NCBI RefSeq assembly: GCF_014493765.1
Contig: NZ_JACTVJ010000004.1
Coordinates: 124,001 to 188,000 of the forward strand
Direction: 5' to 3'
Source of the DNA: Streptomyces polyasparticus
GTDB taxonomy: Bacteria > Actinomycetota > Actinomycetes > Streptomycetales > Streptomycetaceae
Length of the DNA: 64,000 nt
Within the stretch, counting starts at the first letter, position 1. Every line of letters starts with the position of its first letter. Shown piece by piece: positions 57,229 to 64,000 of this stretch. The translations under genes were made by a program, and so were the position numbers. The notes beneath the pieces were generated by a model. It was not told the origin of the DNA and ran no database searches. It saw only the letters and a program-made list of their open reading frames with translations.

Positions 57229-58317
57229 TCAGGACGCGGCCAGCCCGTACACGCGCCGCGCGTTCCCCGCCGCGATCATGGCCGCCACGCGGTCCGCGTC
57301 CGACCGGGACCACGCGCCCTCCGCGACCCAGCCGCCGAGCACCCGCCCCAGCGCCTCCTGGAACAACCGGGCCGCCACCACGTGCAGTTCGGGCAGGCCC
57401 CGGGCTCCGCTGGAGAAGAGCAGCTTGCCGAAGGGGACGAGTTCGAGGATCTCGGCGAGCAGGGCGGTCGCGCGGGCGCCCGTACGGACGAGCGCGGGGC
57501 CCACATCCGCATAGACATGCGGGAAGACGCCGGCCAGATGGGCGGCGTGGCGGTGGTACGGATAGCCGTGCATCAGGACCAGGTCCGTGCCGAGCCCGGC
57601 CGTGGCCCGCGCGAACCGCGTGAGGTAGTCCTGCGGATTGCTCGCCCCCGAGTGCAGCTGCAGCGGCAGCCCGCTGGCCACCGCGATCCACAGCAGATGC
57701 CGCAGGAGTACGGGATCGGTCAGCTCACCGCCCACTTGGCGGGCCGCGAGCCAGCGTCCGGCCGCACCGCGCACCTCCCCCGCGTCCGGGGGTTCCGGCG
57801 CGAGCGCCAGCCCGTGCCGCTCGCCCGCGACCGACGTGAACGCCACCGCGGTGGACGCGGCGCCGTGCACCGACTCCGCGAGGTTGCCGAGAAAGGACTC
57901 CACCGTCCCCGACGTGTCCGCCACCTGCTCGGCGAGCAGCTCGAGGCGGACGATCTCATGCGCCGACGCCCCGCCCGCGGCGCCCAGTTCGGCCGGTCCG
58001 GTCAGATCGTCGGGCAGTCCCGTGTCGACGAGATACGCGGTGATCCCGCTGCCGCGCAGGAGCCGCCGGCCCGCCTCCACCACCCCCAGCTCACGGCGCC
58101 GCGCGAGATAGTGCGGCGCCGGACAGTGCGGTTCCAGGTCGAGCAGCGGCGGGCACCAACGGCGCACGGCGAAGCCCGTCTGCGTATCGAAGAAGGTCGT
58201 TCCCGGTGCGGGCGGGCCTTCACCGCGCCCGAGATGGGCCTCGAACGTGCCGAGCCCCAGCTCGGTGCGCAGCACGCCGTGGCAGTACTGGTCCACCAGG
58301 GACGGGGTGTCGATCAT
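57229..58317 (-). CDS. Amidohydrolase-2-like protein (FluG N-terminal type)
   Basis: 362 aa TIM-barrel. DQYCHGV at the start is the metal HxH region reduced to one His; LPLQLHSG, DLVLMHGYPYHRHAAHLAGVFPHVYADVG and LLFSSGARGLPELHVVAARLF follow. In most FluG-like enzymes the last motif reads SSDA, so the Gly here replaces the metal Asp. It may be non-catalytic or use another metal set. Substrate unknown. ATG 58317. Confidence 0.76.
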   Translation of the reverse strand: MIDTPSLVDQYCHGVLRTELGLGTFEAHLGRGEGPPAPGTTFFDTQTGFAVRRWCPPLLDLEPHCPAPHYLARRRELGVVEAGRRLLRGSGITAYLVDTGLPDDLTGPAELGAAGGASAHEIVRLELLAEQVADTSGTVESFLGNLAESVHGAASTAVAFTSVAGERHGLALAPEPPDAGEVRGAAGRWLAARQVGGELTDPVLLRHLLWIAVASGLPLQLHSGASNPQDYLTRFARATAGLGTDLVLMHGYPYHRHAAHLAGVFPHVYADVGPALVRTGARATALLAEILELVPFGKLLFSSGARGLPELHVVAARLFQEALGRVLGGWVAEGAWSRSDADRVAAMIAAGNARRVYGLAAS

Positions 58318-58412
58318 CCGGGGCTCCCTGTGCTGGACCGCTGTTTCCCTACGGTCCTAACGCCCCAGCACGCGCCAGGTGTTGCTCCCGCCGCTTCCGG
58401 CAGGTCAGACGC

Positions 58413-58449
58413 CGGTGTGCCGCCGGGACCGGGTCCCGGCGGCACACCG
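58413..58449. terminator. Terminator of the MMPL gene
   Basis: CGGTGTGCCGCCGGGAC (58413-58429) and its exact complement (58433-58449) form a 17-bp stem with a CGG loop, 20 bases beyond the MMPL stop. Confidence 0.8.
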
Positions 58450-58469
58450 TGCACGTACTCGCGTATCGC

Positions 58470-60758
58470 TCAGAGCCGGGGCCCCACCGCGACCTCCTCA
58501 CGGCGCGGCTCGGGCACCGCCGCCTCGTCGTGGGTCAGGTCCGGCATCCGGTCGAGCCACTTCGGCAGGTACCAGTTGCGCTCGCCGAGCAGGGCCATCG
58601 TCGCGGGGAGCAGCACTCCGCGGATGATGGTCGCGTCGATCAGGACCGCGGCCGCGAGGCCCACGCCCATCTGCTTCATCGACTGCATCGACAGCGTTCC
58701 GAAGATCGCGAACACGGCGACCATGATGACGGCGGCGCTGGTGACCACACCCGCCGTGGTGACGACGCCGTGCTCGATCGCGTCCTTGGTCGTCCGCCCC
58801 TTGAGGCGTGCCTCGCGGATCCGCGAGACCACGAACACGTGGTAGTCCATCGAGAGCCCGAAGAGGATCACGAAGAGGAACAGCGGCAGCCAGGTGATGA
58901 TCGCGCCGACCCCTTCCGCTCCCACCAGGGACGCGCCCCAGCCGTGCTGGAAGACGGCCACGAGAATCCCGTACGCCGCCGCCACCGAGAGCAGGTTGAG
59001 CACGATCGAGGTGATCGCGACCGTCAGCGAACGGAAGGAGAGCAGCATCAGAAGGAAGGCGAAGACCACCACGAAGGCGAACACCGGGGTCACCGCGCCG
59101 ACCAGCTGGTCGTTGAAGTCCTTCGAGCCCGCGACCTGACCGGTGACCGGGGCTTCGAGGCCCTCGACCTCGCCGAGGGTGGCGGGCCGCACCTCGTCGC
59201 GGATGAGCGACAGGCTCTTCTCCGCCGCGTCCTGGTCGGAGCCGCCGACCAGCGGTACGGAGATCAGGGCGATGTTCTGCTGCTCGCGCAGCTTGATCTC
59301 CACCGGACCGCGCGAGGCACCCGAGCTCACCGCCTGCTCACGGAAGTCGGCGAGCGCCGCCTTCACCTCGGGCGCGTTGATGTCCCGTGCCTTCACGACC
59401 ACCTCGGCCGGCTCGGAGCCGCCGGGGAAGGCCTCGTTGAGACGGTTGTACGTGGCCACGATGGGCAGCGAGTCGCCGAACTCCTGGTCCAGGGTGAGGT
59501 TCTGGGTCTTCATGCCGAGTGCCGGCGCCGCCACCGCGAGCAGTGCACCCGCCGCGATCACCACGGAGAGGGCGGGCCTGGCGAGCACGGTCCGCAGGAC
59601 CCGCTTCCAGAACCGGCTCTCGCCGTTCGCCGAACCGTTCGCGGAGCCCCCGTTCGCAGCCGCGGCCTTCTTGGCACCCCGCCGCTTCTCCGGGTGCAGG
59701 AACGGGATCCGGCCCTTCTCCACCCGGTGGCCGAGCAGCGAGAGCAGCGCGGGAAGGACCGTCACGGACCCCACCATCGCGACCGCGACCACCATCAGGG
59801 ACGCAAGGCCCATGGCCTCGAACTCGGCGAGCCCGGTGAACAGCATGCCCGCCATCGCCACGCACACCGTGACACCGGAGACGATGATCGCCCGGCCGCT
59901 GGTGGCCGCCGCGATCTCCAGGGCAGTGCGGGCGTCGCGCCCGGCGGCCCGCTCCTCGCGCTCGCGGCGCAGATAGAACAGGCAGTAGTCGACCCCGACG
60001 GCCAGACCCACGAGCAGCATCACGGAGTTGGCGGTCTCGCTCATCGGCTGCAGATGGCTGACGATCGCCATCAGCCCCATGGTGGCGACGATCGCCGTCA
60101 CCGCGAGAGCGACCGGGACCAGGGCCGCGACCACCGCGCCGAACGCCACCAGGAGGATGCCGATCGCGACCGGCACCGCGGAGTACTCGGCCCGCTGGAA
60201 GTCGCTGCCGAAGGCGTCGTCGAACTCCTTCTGCATGCTCGCGCCGCCGATCTCCTCGATCCACAGCCCGTCGTGCTTGTCCTGCACCCCGGCCACCGCG
60301 TCGAGCACCGGCTCGACCTCGCCCGCCGCGTCCTCGGCCTTGCCGCGCATGTCGAACTGGACCAGGGCGGTGCGCCCGTCCTTCGACACACTGTCGCTCT
60401 CGTACGGAGAGGTGATCCGCGTGGCCTTGCCGGTGGACTCGACCGCGGCCATCACCTCGTCCACGACCGCGCGGAACTCGGCGTCCGTCGCCTTGACCCC
60501 CCGGTCCTTGGCCTGGATCAGGACGCTTTCGCCGGCCGGTTCCTCCAGGCCCGATTCGTCCATGATCTGGGACGCCCGACGGGTCTCGCCCGGCAGGCTG
60601 TCGCTCTGGTCCACGTCCGCGCGGCCGACCGCACCGCCGATCCCCATGGCAAGCACCACGAAGAGCAGCCAGATGCCGACGGCCGCCCATCGGTGCCGTG
60701 CACTCCATCCGCCGGCCCTGGCCGCCAACCCGCGTACCGGCCTCGTCCGATTCCCCAT
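58470..60758 (-). CDS. MMPL/RND-family transporter
   Basis: 762 aa, twelve transmembrane helices in two six-helix halves, each with a large outer loop. Helix 1 WAAVGIWLLFVVLAMGIGG; first half VDYCLFYLRREREER and second half GLSMDYHVFVVSRIREARLKG show the GxxxDY motif (Asp-Tyr pair for proton flow). LPALLSLLGHRVEKG ends half one. In actinobacteria MMPL proteins export lipids or antibiotics; the cargo here is unknown. ATG 60758 is the sensible start. Confidence 0.9.
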   Translation of the reverse strand: MGNRTRPVRGLAARAGGWSARHRWAAVGIWLLFVVLAMGIGGAVGRADVDQSDSLPGETRRASQIMDESGLEEPAGESVLIQAKDRGVKATDAEFRAVVDEVMAAVESTGKATRITSPYESDSVSKDGRTALVQFDMRGKAEDAAGEVEPVLDAVAGVQDKHDGLWIEEIGGASMQKEFDDAFGSDFQRAEYSAVPVAIGILLVAFGAVVAALVPVALAVTAIVATMGLMAIVSHLQPMSETANSVMLLVGLAVGVDYCLFYLRREREERAAGRDARTALEIAAATSGRAIIVSGVTVCVAMAGMLFTGLAEFEAMGLASLMVVAVAMVGSVTVLPALLSLLGHRVEKGRIPFLHPEKRRGAKKAAAANGGSANGSANGESRFWKRVLRTVLARPALSVVIAAGALLAVAAPALGMKTQNLTLDQEFGDSLPIVATYNRLNEAFPGGSEPAEVVVKARDINAPEVKAALADFREQAVSSGASRGPVEIKLREQQNIALISVPLVGGSDQDAAEKSLSLIRDEVRPATLGEVEGLEAPVTGQVAGSKDFNDQLVGAVTPVFAFVVVFAFLLMLLSFRSLTVAITSIVLNLLSVAAAYGILVAVFQHGWGASLVGAEGVGAIITWLPLFLFVILFGLSMDYHVFVVSRIREARLKGRTTKDAIEHGVVTTAGVVTSAAVIMVAVFAIFGTLSMQSMKQMGVGLAAAVLIDATIIRGVLLPATMALLGERNWYLPKWLDRMPDLTHDEAAVPEPRREEVAVGPRL

Positions 60759-60905
60759 GACGGGCTGTCCCCCTCGAAGTCGCTGCGTCCTGCTCGACTT
60801 CTCGAAGGTATGGGCCGGATAAACGCCGCACGTCCTGCCGTTTGACGAAGTACCCGCGCCCCGACTCATCCGTCCGGGGCCGCGCGTCTAGGCCTCAGGG
60901 AGGAT

Positions 60906-60933
60906 GAACGCCCCTTACACGTAAGAGGCGTTC
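60906..60933. terminator. Hairpin between MMPL and small gene
   Basis: GAACGCC (60906-60912) with GGCGTTC (60927-60933), inner CTTAC/GTAAG. Two hairpins (with the next) fill the 220-base gap between genes; otherwise I see nothing there. Confidence 0.45.
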
Positions 60934-60949
60934 GTCAGGGGCACGGACC

Positions 60950-60971
60950 GCCCGCCGTCAGGACGGCGGGC
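60950..60971 (-). terminator. Terminator of the 117-residue gene
   Basis: GCCCGCCGTC (60950-60959), AG, GACGGCGGGC (60962-60971): a perfect 10-bp stem, starting 7 bases after that gene's stop. Confidence 0.6.
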
Positions 60972-60978
60972 CGCCCGC

Positions 60979-61332
60979 CTACTTGTTCCGGGGGCCGCCG
61001 ACCTGCATGCCGGCCATCCGCGTCCACTCGTAGCGGCCGGTCTTCACACGCGCCGCGAACTCGCCGTCGAAGTCCTCGTGCACGGTGACCCCGGACTTGG
61101 CCACCGCGGCCACGGCCACGGCGTTGTCGGTCGCGAACAGATCGCCCCAGGCGCCGTCCTGGCCCACGAGCACGATCCGTGTGCCGCGCTCTCCGACGTA
61201 GGCGAGCTGCGCCTCGGCGCCGCCGTGCTCCTTGGCGAACGCGCCGATCCGCTTGGCCAGCTTGGCCGCGGTGCGCTCGTCCTTGGTGCCCTTGCCGTCC
61301 CGGGCCGCCGTCTCAGTCTCGGTCTCTGCCAT
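60979..61332 (-). CDS. Small conserved-looking hypothetical protein
   Basis: 117 aa. ERTAAKLAKRIGAFAKEHGGAEAQLAYVGERGTRIVLVGQDGAWGDLFA (in parts), then VHEDFDGEFAARVKTGRYEWTRMAGMQVGGPRNK. Strands and helices alternate, suggesting a compact alpha-beta fold. No domain known to me. ATG 61332 chosen; acidic first ten residues (AETETETAARDG). Confidence 0.68.
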   Translation of the reverse strand: MAETETETAARDGKGTKDERTAAKLAKRIGAFAKEHGGAEAQLAYVGERGTRIVLVGQDGAWGDLFATDNAVAVAAVAKSGVTVHEDFDGEFAARVKTGRYEWTRMAGMQVGGPRNK

Positions 61333-61380
61333 GACCAGGATGCTACCGACGAGTAGCGCACCACGCGACGCCTGCCGCAA

Positions 61381-61515
61381 GTGGCCTGGGCCACTAACCA
61401 GCCCCTGCGGCGCTTGAGCAGATCCGAACGAAGTTCGGATGAGGGGGTCCGGGGCGCAGCCCCGGTTTCGGGAAGGGGCGGGGCGGGGAGAAAAGCCCGC
61501 CGCAGGCGCCCCGGA
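61381..61515. repeat. Streptomyces-type intergenic repeat block
   Basis: Contains three adjacent hairpins: GTGGCC/GGCCAC (61381-61394), ATCCGAAC/GTTCGGAT (61422-61440) and CCGGGGC/GCCCCGG (61449-61465), then GTTTCGGGAAGGGGCGGGGCG. This last string recurs near genes in many streptomycetes. It occupies most of the 218-base gap before ctaB's end and probably helps terminate ctaB. Confidence 0.65.
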
Positions 61516-61550
61516 CATCAGCCCAGCAGCACCCGCGGCCAAAACGCACC

Positions 61551-62495
61551 TCAGCGCAGGAACGGATCCACCGCGACCGCCACGAACAGCAGCGACACAT
61601 AGGTGATGGACCAGTGGAACAGGCGCATCTCCTTGAGCTTCGCGCCCGAGACCTCCGCCTTCGCCCGGTTCTGCAGCGCGTGCGCCTCCCACAGCCAGAA
61701 CCCGCCCGCGAGCAGGGCGACCACGGTGTAGAACCAGCCGGTGTAGCCGAGCGGGGTGAGCAGCAGCGAGGCGCCGACCATCACCCAGCTGTAGAGGACG
61801 ATCTGCCGGGCGACCACCTTGTTGGAGGCGAGCACCGGGAGCATCGGCACACCCGCGCGGGCGTAGTCGTCCTTGACCTTCATCGACAGCGGCCAGTAGT
61901 GCGGCGGCGTCCAGAAGAACATCACGAGGAAGAGGATGACCGGCGCGTACGACAGCGAGTTGGTGACCGAGGACCAACCGATCAGGACCGGCATACAGCC
62001 CGCGATACCGCCCCACACGATGTTCTGCGAGGTCCGCCGCTTCAGGATCATCGTGTAGACGATCGAGTAGAAGAGCAGCGCTCCGAGCGCGAGCCAGGCC
62101 GACAGCCAGTTGACCGCGAAGCCGAAGAGCAGCGTGGAGCCGATCGCCAGGGCGATGCCGAAGGCGAGGCATTCGTTCGGGCTCACCATGCCGGTGACCA
62201 GCGGACGCTGCGACGTGCGCTCCATGAGCGCGTCGATGTCGCGGTCGTACCACATGTTCAGGGCGTTGGCCCCGCCCGCCGACAGATAGCCGCCGAGGCA
62301 GGTCACGAGGACCAGCCACAGGTCCGGCACACCCTGTTCGGCGAGGAACATCACCGGCACGGTCGTAATGAGCAGAAGCTCGATGATCCGCGGCTTGGTC
62401 AGCGCAATGAACGCCATGACACGGGCCTTGAACGGCCGGCGACTCGTGCTCGTAGTGTCAAGCACTCCCGCAGGACGGGACTCAACGGCCGTCAC
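61551..62495 (-). CDS. ctaB: Protoheme IX farnesyltransferase (heme O synthase)
   Basis: 314 aa, about eight transmembrane helices. [50 protein letters not shown] (in parts) with the NxxxDxxxD prenyl-binding motif, and [29 protein letters not shown] (in parts) with the second Asp motif. Converts heme B to heme O, the substrate of CtaA. GTG 62495 is chosen with AGGGGT upstream; GTG 62501 is possible. Confidence 0.93.
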   Translation of the reverse strand: MTAVESRPAGVLDTTSTSRRPFKARVMAFIALTKPRIIELLLITTVPVMFLAEQGVPDLWLVLVTCLGGYLSAGGANALNMWYDRDIDALMERTSQRPLVTGMVSPNECLAFGIALAIGSTLLFGFAVNWLSAWLALGALLFYSIVYTMILKRRTSQNIVWGGIAGCMPVLIGWSSVTNSLSYAPVILFLVMFFWTPPHYWPLSMKVKDDYARAGVPMLPVLASNKVVARQIVLYSWVMVGASLLLTPLGYTGWFYTVVALLAGGFWLWEAHALQNRAKAEVSGAKLKEMRLFHWSITYVSLLFVAVAVDPFLR

Positions 62496-62501
62496 GCACA
62501 C

Positions 62502-62868
62502 CCCTGACAGAGACTCCCAGCGAGCACCACGGAATGTCCGTTTCGATGTGAACACCCGGTAAAGGCTCGCGCGTACCAGGCCACTGTAGAGGTTGGCCAT
62601 ACCTCGCCCGTCGCGGGGGTGGGTCGTGTTGCCGCAGGCAGGCCGCGGCCTGCTTCGGGAGGCGGAACCACCCGTGGCCGGGCAGTCTGGAGGAGGATCC
62701 CGGCCACGTGCCGGGGTGCTCAATTGACGGGCGCTCCGCACCCATGTTTCACCGGTTGGATTGGCGGGTTGGGCGCGGAAAACAGCCGGTAGGCTCGACG
62801 AACATCCGGTCGGCGCACGCCGCCGGGTTTCGACATGTGGAGCATGTGGAGAGGAGCCCTGACCCAGG
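62502..62868. other. Divergent intergenic region between ctaB and tkt
   Basis: 367 bases without a gene. Holds a 16-base palindrome GCAGGCCGCGGCCTGC near 62640, an interrupted dyad CCCGGC-CACGT-GCCGGG near 62699, and promoter-like fragments (TTGACG at 62724-62729 without a matching -10; TAGGCT at 62790-62795). The promoters of both genes must lie here, but I cannot place them firmly. Confidence 0.5.
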
Positions 62869-64000
62869 GTGAGCACCAAGCCGACCACCACAGACCTCGA
62901 GTGGACCGACCTCGACCAGCGCGCCGTAGATACGGGACGCATCCTGGCCGCGGATGCCGTACAGAAGGTCGGCAACGGCCATCCCGGTACGGCCATGAGC
63001 CTGTCCCCTGCCGCGTACACCCTCTTCCAGAAGGTGATGCGGCACGACCCGGCCGACCCGGAGTGGGTGGGGCGCGACCGTTTCGTGCTCTCCGCCGGTC
63101 ACTCGTCCCTGACCCTGTACATCCAGCTCTACCTGGCCGGCTTCGGCCTGGAGCTCGATGACCTGAAGGCCTTCCGCACCTGGGGCTCGAAGACCCCGGG
63201 CCACCCGGAGTACGGCCACACCGCCGGCGTCGAGACCACCACGGGCCCGCTCGGCCAGGGTGTGGCCAACGCCGTGGGCATGGCGATGGCCGCCCGCTAC
63301 GAGCGCGGCCTGTTCGACCCGGAGGCCGCCCCGGGCGAGTCCCCGTTCGACCACTTCGTGTACGCGATCGCCGGTGACGGCTGCCTGCAGGAGGGCATCT
63401 CCGCCGAGGCCTCCTCGCTCGCGGGCCACCAGAAGCTCGGCAACCTGGTCCTGCTGTGGGACGACAACCACATCTCGATCGAGGGCGACACGGAGACCGC
63501 GATCTCCGAGGACACCCTCAAGCGCTACGAGGCGTACGGCTGGCACGTCCAGCGCGTGGACCCGAAGCCGGACGGCGACCTGGACCCCGAGGCGCTCTAC
63601 AACGCGATCGAGGCCGCGAAGGCCGTGACGGACAAGCCGTCCTTCATCGCGATGCGCTCGATCATCGCCTGGCCCGCCCCGAACGCGCAGAACACCGAGG
63701 CCGCCCACGGCTCGGCGCTCGGCGACGACGAGGTGGCGGCCACCAAGCGCGTGCTCGGCTTCGACCCGGAGCAGAGCTTCGAGGTCGCCGACGAGGTCAT
63801 CGCCCACACCCGCGGCGCTCTGGCGCGCGGCGCCGAGGCCCGCAGCGAGTGGGAGAAGTCCCTCGCTGCCTGGCGCACCGCCAACCCGGAGCGCGCCGCC
63901 GAGTTCGACCGCATCAACGCGGGCGAGCTGCCAGCCGGCTGGGAGGAGAAGCTCCCGGAGTTCGAGACCGGCAAGGGTGTCGCCACCCGTGCCGCCTCCG
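62869..64000 (+). CDS. tkt: Transketolase, N-terminal part
   Basis: 377 codons visible, truncated by the window's end. [46 protein letters not shown] (in parts), [31 protein letters not shown] (in parts), [32 protein letters not shown] with the thiamine GDG motif, and [10 protein letters not shown]. Moves two-carbon units in the pentose phosphate pathway. GTG 62869 follows GAGGAG thirteen bases upstream. Placement divergent to ctaB is the usual streptomycete order. Confidence 0.95.
   Translation, partial: MSTKPTTTDLEWTDLDQRAVDTGRILAADAVQKVGNGHPGTAMSLSPAAYTLFQKVMRHDPADPEWVGRDRFVLSAGHSSLTLYIQLYLAGFGLELDDLKAFRTWGSKTPGHPEYGHTAGVETTTGPLGQGVANAVGMAMAARYERGLFDPEAAPGESPFDHFVYAIAGDGCLQEGISAEASSLAGHQKLGNLVLLWDDNHISIEGDTETAISEDTLKRYEAYGWHVQRVDPKPDGDLDPEALYNAIEAAKAVTDKPSFIAMRSIIAWPAPNAQNTEAAHGSALGDDEVAATKRVLGFDPEQSFEVADEVIAHTRGALARGAEARSEWEKSLAAWRTANPERAAEFDRINAGELPAGWEEKLPEFETGKGVATRAAS

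Noticed and set aside
62724-62729. TTGACG as the tkt -35 box
   Set aside because: No acceptable -10 follows at 16-19 bases; left as an unassigned fragment.

Overview
This window is chromosomal DNA from a high-GC actinobacterium, almost certainly a Streptomyces. The evidence is strong third-position GC in every gene, frequent GTG starts, leaderless-looking genes, ATGA/GTGA stop-start overlaps, and gene sets typical of that genus (sufRBDCSU, ctaA/ctaB, tkt, DUF3618 and holin-X-like proteins, CU044_5270-type proteins). I see no rRNA operon, canonical tRNA, CRISPR array, insertion sequence or prophage. Both edges cut genes: a kdgD-like gene at base 1 and tkt at base 64000.

Layout. 1-1.5 kb: divergent uronate catabolism genes (kdgD-like and udh) with mirror-image promoters. 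1.6-4.8 kb: small genes (secreted protein, VOC proteins, DJ-1 protein) with two broken genes, a Nudix remnant and a VOC gene shifted by a 28-bp tandem duplication. 4.8-8.0 kb: fused TerD protein, the Ro60-like protein Rsr and, just upstream of rsr, an RNA that folds as a bacterial Y RNA (YrlA type) carrying a circularly permuted tRNA-like module. 8.2-13.2 kb: membrane Ser/Thr kinase, AadA-like adenylyltransferase, Tat-exported PhoX, SDR. 13.3-15.4 kb: a three-gene operon around a trypsin-like protease. 15.4-25.7 kb: hypothetical proteins, secreted nuclease-like protein, ABM, TPR, GNAT and SDR proteins, an envelope/stress-type cluster (Cys-rich, holin-X-like, DUF3618) and a dapA paralogue.

25.7-37.1 kb: ECF sigma factor plus membrane partner, then a cluster of sugar epimerase, two-component system, GT2 glycosyltransferase, DUF2064 protein, methyltransferase, molybdopterin oxidoreductase and GT87-like mannosyltransferase. 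It looks like a glycoconjugate pathway, and many of its genes carry in-frame tandem repeats. 37.2-46.1 kb: DUF4190 protein, dapD, an MFS-ECF sigma-membrane protein operon facing a HxlR-peroxiredoxin fusion, an SMR pump with its TetR regulator, and two paralogous membrane proteins.

46.1-52.8 kb: the complete suf iron-sulfur operon (sufR-B-D-Rieske-C-S-U-T), with a SufR-type operator on top of the predicted leaderless start. 52.8-64 kb: FNT channel, ABC exporter, ctaA, amidohydrolase-like protein, MMPL transporter, ctaB and the start of tkt. Heme A synthesis (ctaA, ctaB) and Fe-S assembly lie close together here.

A recurring oddity is short tandem duplications (18-42 bp), often across gene 3' ends: 4.6, 19.8, 31.7, 32.5, 33.3-33.6, 36.1, 42.8 and 43.4 kb. 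One of them created a mini-ORF between the SMR and TetR genes.
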